Assembly: GCA_040285825.1 (NCBI GenBank)
Contig: JAUPSS010000006.1
Span: 186,001-250,000, forward strand
DNA length: 64,000 nt
Direction: 5' to 3'
Source of the DNA: Eukaryota sp. TZLM1-RC
Lineage: Eukaryota > Metamonada: BaSk clade
The notes under the pieces are model-generated. The model did no database searches and had not been told where the DNA came from. It saw only the letters and a program-made list of their open reading frames with translations. The translations under genes were made by a program, and so were the position numbers. Of the stretch, positions 61,910-64,000 are shown in pieces. Numbering within the stretch: position 1 is the first letter of the stretch; every line of letters starts with the position of its first letter.

Positions 61910-64000
61910 AATTCTAATTGTCATTGGTTATTAAGTCCACTAATCACTGACAAATAGCATTATAAGCAATGAATCAATGAGGGAAACTGGATTTGCATAC
62001 ACCACATCACATACTTTTCATCAGAAAATGAAGTTTAAAATTGAATTCGTATTTTCAAATGAATAATTTTAAATGGTTTACATGCTGTATTGGAAGAAAT
62101 TCTATTTCATTTGTCAACCCGATCGATCGGAATTTGCTGTTTGAAACAGTAACTGTAAACATTACAGAAATCCTTTCAAGATATCCTCTGAAACCTTGCC
62201 AACCCAACTCTCTTCATTCTTGGTTTAGTTCTTGCACTTTATCTGCTTTCCTTACATCACCTCCAGTCATCTTGTTCTTCTAATGGTGTTGGTTGTTCTA
62301 CACCATCCTCCTCTGTGAATGATGCTTTGAAAACTTCTGCCATCTCATTTTCCTATTGAACTATTGTCATTACCTCAAGTCTCCCCATGCTTTGTGATCT
62401 CAAATATTATCCTTTCTTTCACTCCAATCACTCCTCTCCGACTCCACATTCTCAACTTTCCTTCCAGTTGGTGTACATGATATCTTTTATTTTGCATTCC
62501 CTAGCTGTTGTTCTATTCCATTTCATCAATCAATGTCAAAGGATCAACACGTGGAAGGTTGGGTAATTTTTTGGAAGTACATGGGACTCGAACCCAGAAC
62601 CCTAATTGGGTTATTTTGCTTCAAATTTTGAATTTTCAATCTTCAGTGGTCTTTGTCAGCTGACATGTGACCTTTTCTTCTTTTGCTGGTTTTTTCGTTG
62701 TTCAATTTTCAAATTGTTCTAATCTCAAACTATTGTTGCAAGGGATGTCAACATAAGAAAAACTTGTGTTTATGCTTCAACTAATCATTACTTTTCAACT
62801 AGTTCAATGCTGGGTACGACTGATATTGAATTTGAGAATGTTGAAAGTTTTTGATTTCAGGAGTGATATCCATGTCAAAACTCCAAATTATGACTAAATT
62901 ATATCACCACTAATAATGATTTTTGTCACTATTTAGCTGATATAATTTGGAGTTATCATCGACGTGTTGAGCCATCATGTTCATTTATTACTTCAGCAAA
63001 GTTAATCATTATTGAAACTGCTGCATTTAATTATCAATTTGTGTAAAAAAAATTGTCTTCATGTAGAAACTGTTGTTTGTTTCAACGAAGTTAATTCTAA
63101 ACAATTAATTTTATGGACTCAATTTTACATTGCACATATTTTACTTGCAAAATATTTGTTTTGTTGTTGGAATTATAATCACAATGGTTCCATTTGGTTT
63201 TATTTATTTGGTTATTTGGTTTTCAGGACCAATTCTCCGCACACTTGGTTATTTAGAAACTGTTCTTGTTTGTGGTTCAACTACCACAGATGATTACCTT
63301 GAAGTAACCAAAACTACTTGATTTTTTTAAAATTTAGAGTCTCTACAAAATATTGAGAGTAATTCTCTTTATTTTGAATCTCTATTTATAAATACATAAG
63401 CGACTGAGTAATCATCAATCATTCAGTTTGTAATTGATTGAGGTTGATTACGGTCAAGAAAGATTTGAATACGTGTGTCTGTATAGTCTACATGTTTTTG
63501 GATCTTTGTAGGTTTAATGCTTACAACAATTTTATTAATGAATTAATTTGAGGGTTTCTTTTTTTACCTCGACATGATTAATTCATTTTTTTCTTTTATT
63601 TATTTTTATATTTAAGATAGGTTTAATTATGAGATGACTAAAGCAGCATCGATCTTTTGAATTTCTTCCTTTACTGTCATATTCTCTTTTCTAAAGATTA
63701 TCAATTTTCTGAAAAAATATATTCCTCCATTTTATTTTCACAAAACTACAGCACTTCTAAACTTCTGCTTGTTCAGTAGCTGGAAAGTTTATTTGAGGGT
63801 TAAAACAATGTTTAACATAAGAAAAGATACTTTTTCAAGAAATTGTTGCTCACAGATGTATTTCGTACATATCTTGCTCGTACATGCTGCTTGAATCGAA
63901 ATCATTCTGATTGTCCTTCTTAATCAAAGTTTGGTTAAAAAGATACAATATTCAAGCCTGATTGAAAGTTTGTTGCCGCAGACTCAATCAAAGTTTGGTT
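61910..64000. repeat. Third, more diverged copy of the unit's B-box repeat to block A segment
   Basis: Matches about 39310-41430 and 46995-49110 in order. It begins TGTCATTGGTTATTAAGTCC, then has the B-box repeat, the GTACGACTGATATTGAATTT ORF relic, and block A from 63337 to the window edge. Divergence is higher than between units 1 and 2, apart from block A. This segment, not the whole 7.7-kb unit, is the older dispersed element. Confidence 0.75.
62165..62610 (-). repeat. Dispersed repeat with tRNA-like B box, copy 4
   Basis: Minus strand CTGGGTTCGAGTCCCATG at about 62581-62598, with a body matching the other copies (TTTCAAGATATCCTCTGAAA, CCTTGCCAACCCAACTC). The B box is intact (GGTTCGAGTCC), but no paired acceptor stem exists. 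Confidence 0.5.

Noticed and set aside
1-64000. CRISPR arrays, bacterial operons or a prophage.
   Set aside because: No regularly spaced short repeats and no ribosome-binding-site operon structure; gene content is eukaryotic.

Overview
This is AT-rich nuclear DNA from a eukaryotic microbe. The genes are compact and nearly all single-exon. Where splicing can be inferred the introns are tiny: a 32-nt GTATGT...TAG intron at 53475-53506, and probable 33-nt and 30-nt introns elsewhere. Recognisable proteins are purely eukaryotic (TTC4/Cns1, REEP/DP1, MPP6, a TKL-type kinase, a C3HC3H zinc-finger protein). Together with non-LTR, LTR, hAT and Fanzor-type mobile elements this points to a protist. I cannot name the lineage from the sequence. 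There are no bacterial features, rRNA genes, intact tRNA genes or CRISPR arrays.

Region 1 (1-22 kb) is the gene-rich part. A RING-kinase-SPRY gene (2285-4117, +) and its 3' flank recur as an inverted copy (17.9-20.4 kb, -). The second copy differs by a nonsense codon and small indels. Between the two arms lie a TTC4/Cns1-like co-chaperone (8450-9484), a REEP/DP1 ER-shaping protein (10205-10699), a long coiled-coil protein (11416-13593) and a KANSL2/INO80D-type zinc-finger gene (13.9-14.6 kb). Several fragments of one non-LTR retrotransposon family surround them, the longest at 15.69-18.2 kb. Right of the inverted arm are a C-terminal Fanzor (OMEGA, TnpB-like nuclease) relic at 20.8-21.6 kb and an intact MPP6 exosome-cofactor gene.

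Region 2 (22-28 kb) is mostly non-coding. It holds a hAT-type element with a perfect 8-bp target duplication (25475-26057) and dispersed repeats.

Region 3 (28-51 kb) is a nested repeat landscape. Two direct copies of a unit of about 7.7 kb (about 32907-43325 and 43330-51025) each carry a decayed Fanzor-like 5' half, a 79-bp LTR, a Gag-like ORF start, a broken integrase, a repeat with a tRNA-like B box, and a short HUH/Rep-like fragment. Unit 1 alone later received a 1.1-kb gag-only LTR retrotransposon with intact 140-bp LTRs and a 4-bp target duplication. The empty site survives in unit 2. Part of unit 1 was then duplicated again in tandem (1632 bp).

Region 4 (51-64 kb) mixes small host genes with more relics. 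It has a 620-bp direct repeat carrying a small Pro/Ser-rich gene, a clearly spliced 137-residue gene, a probable SET-domain gene split by a retrotransposon relic, an unknown 243-residue protein, a hAT transposase relic, an RT palm fragment, and another copy of the unit's repeat running off the right edge.
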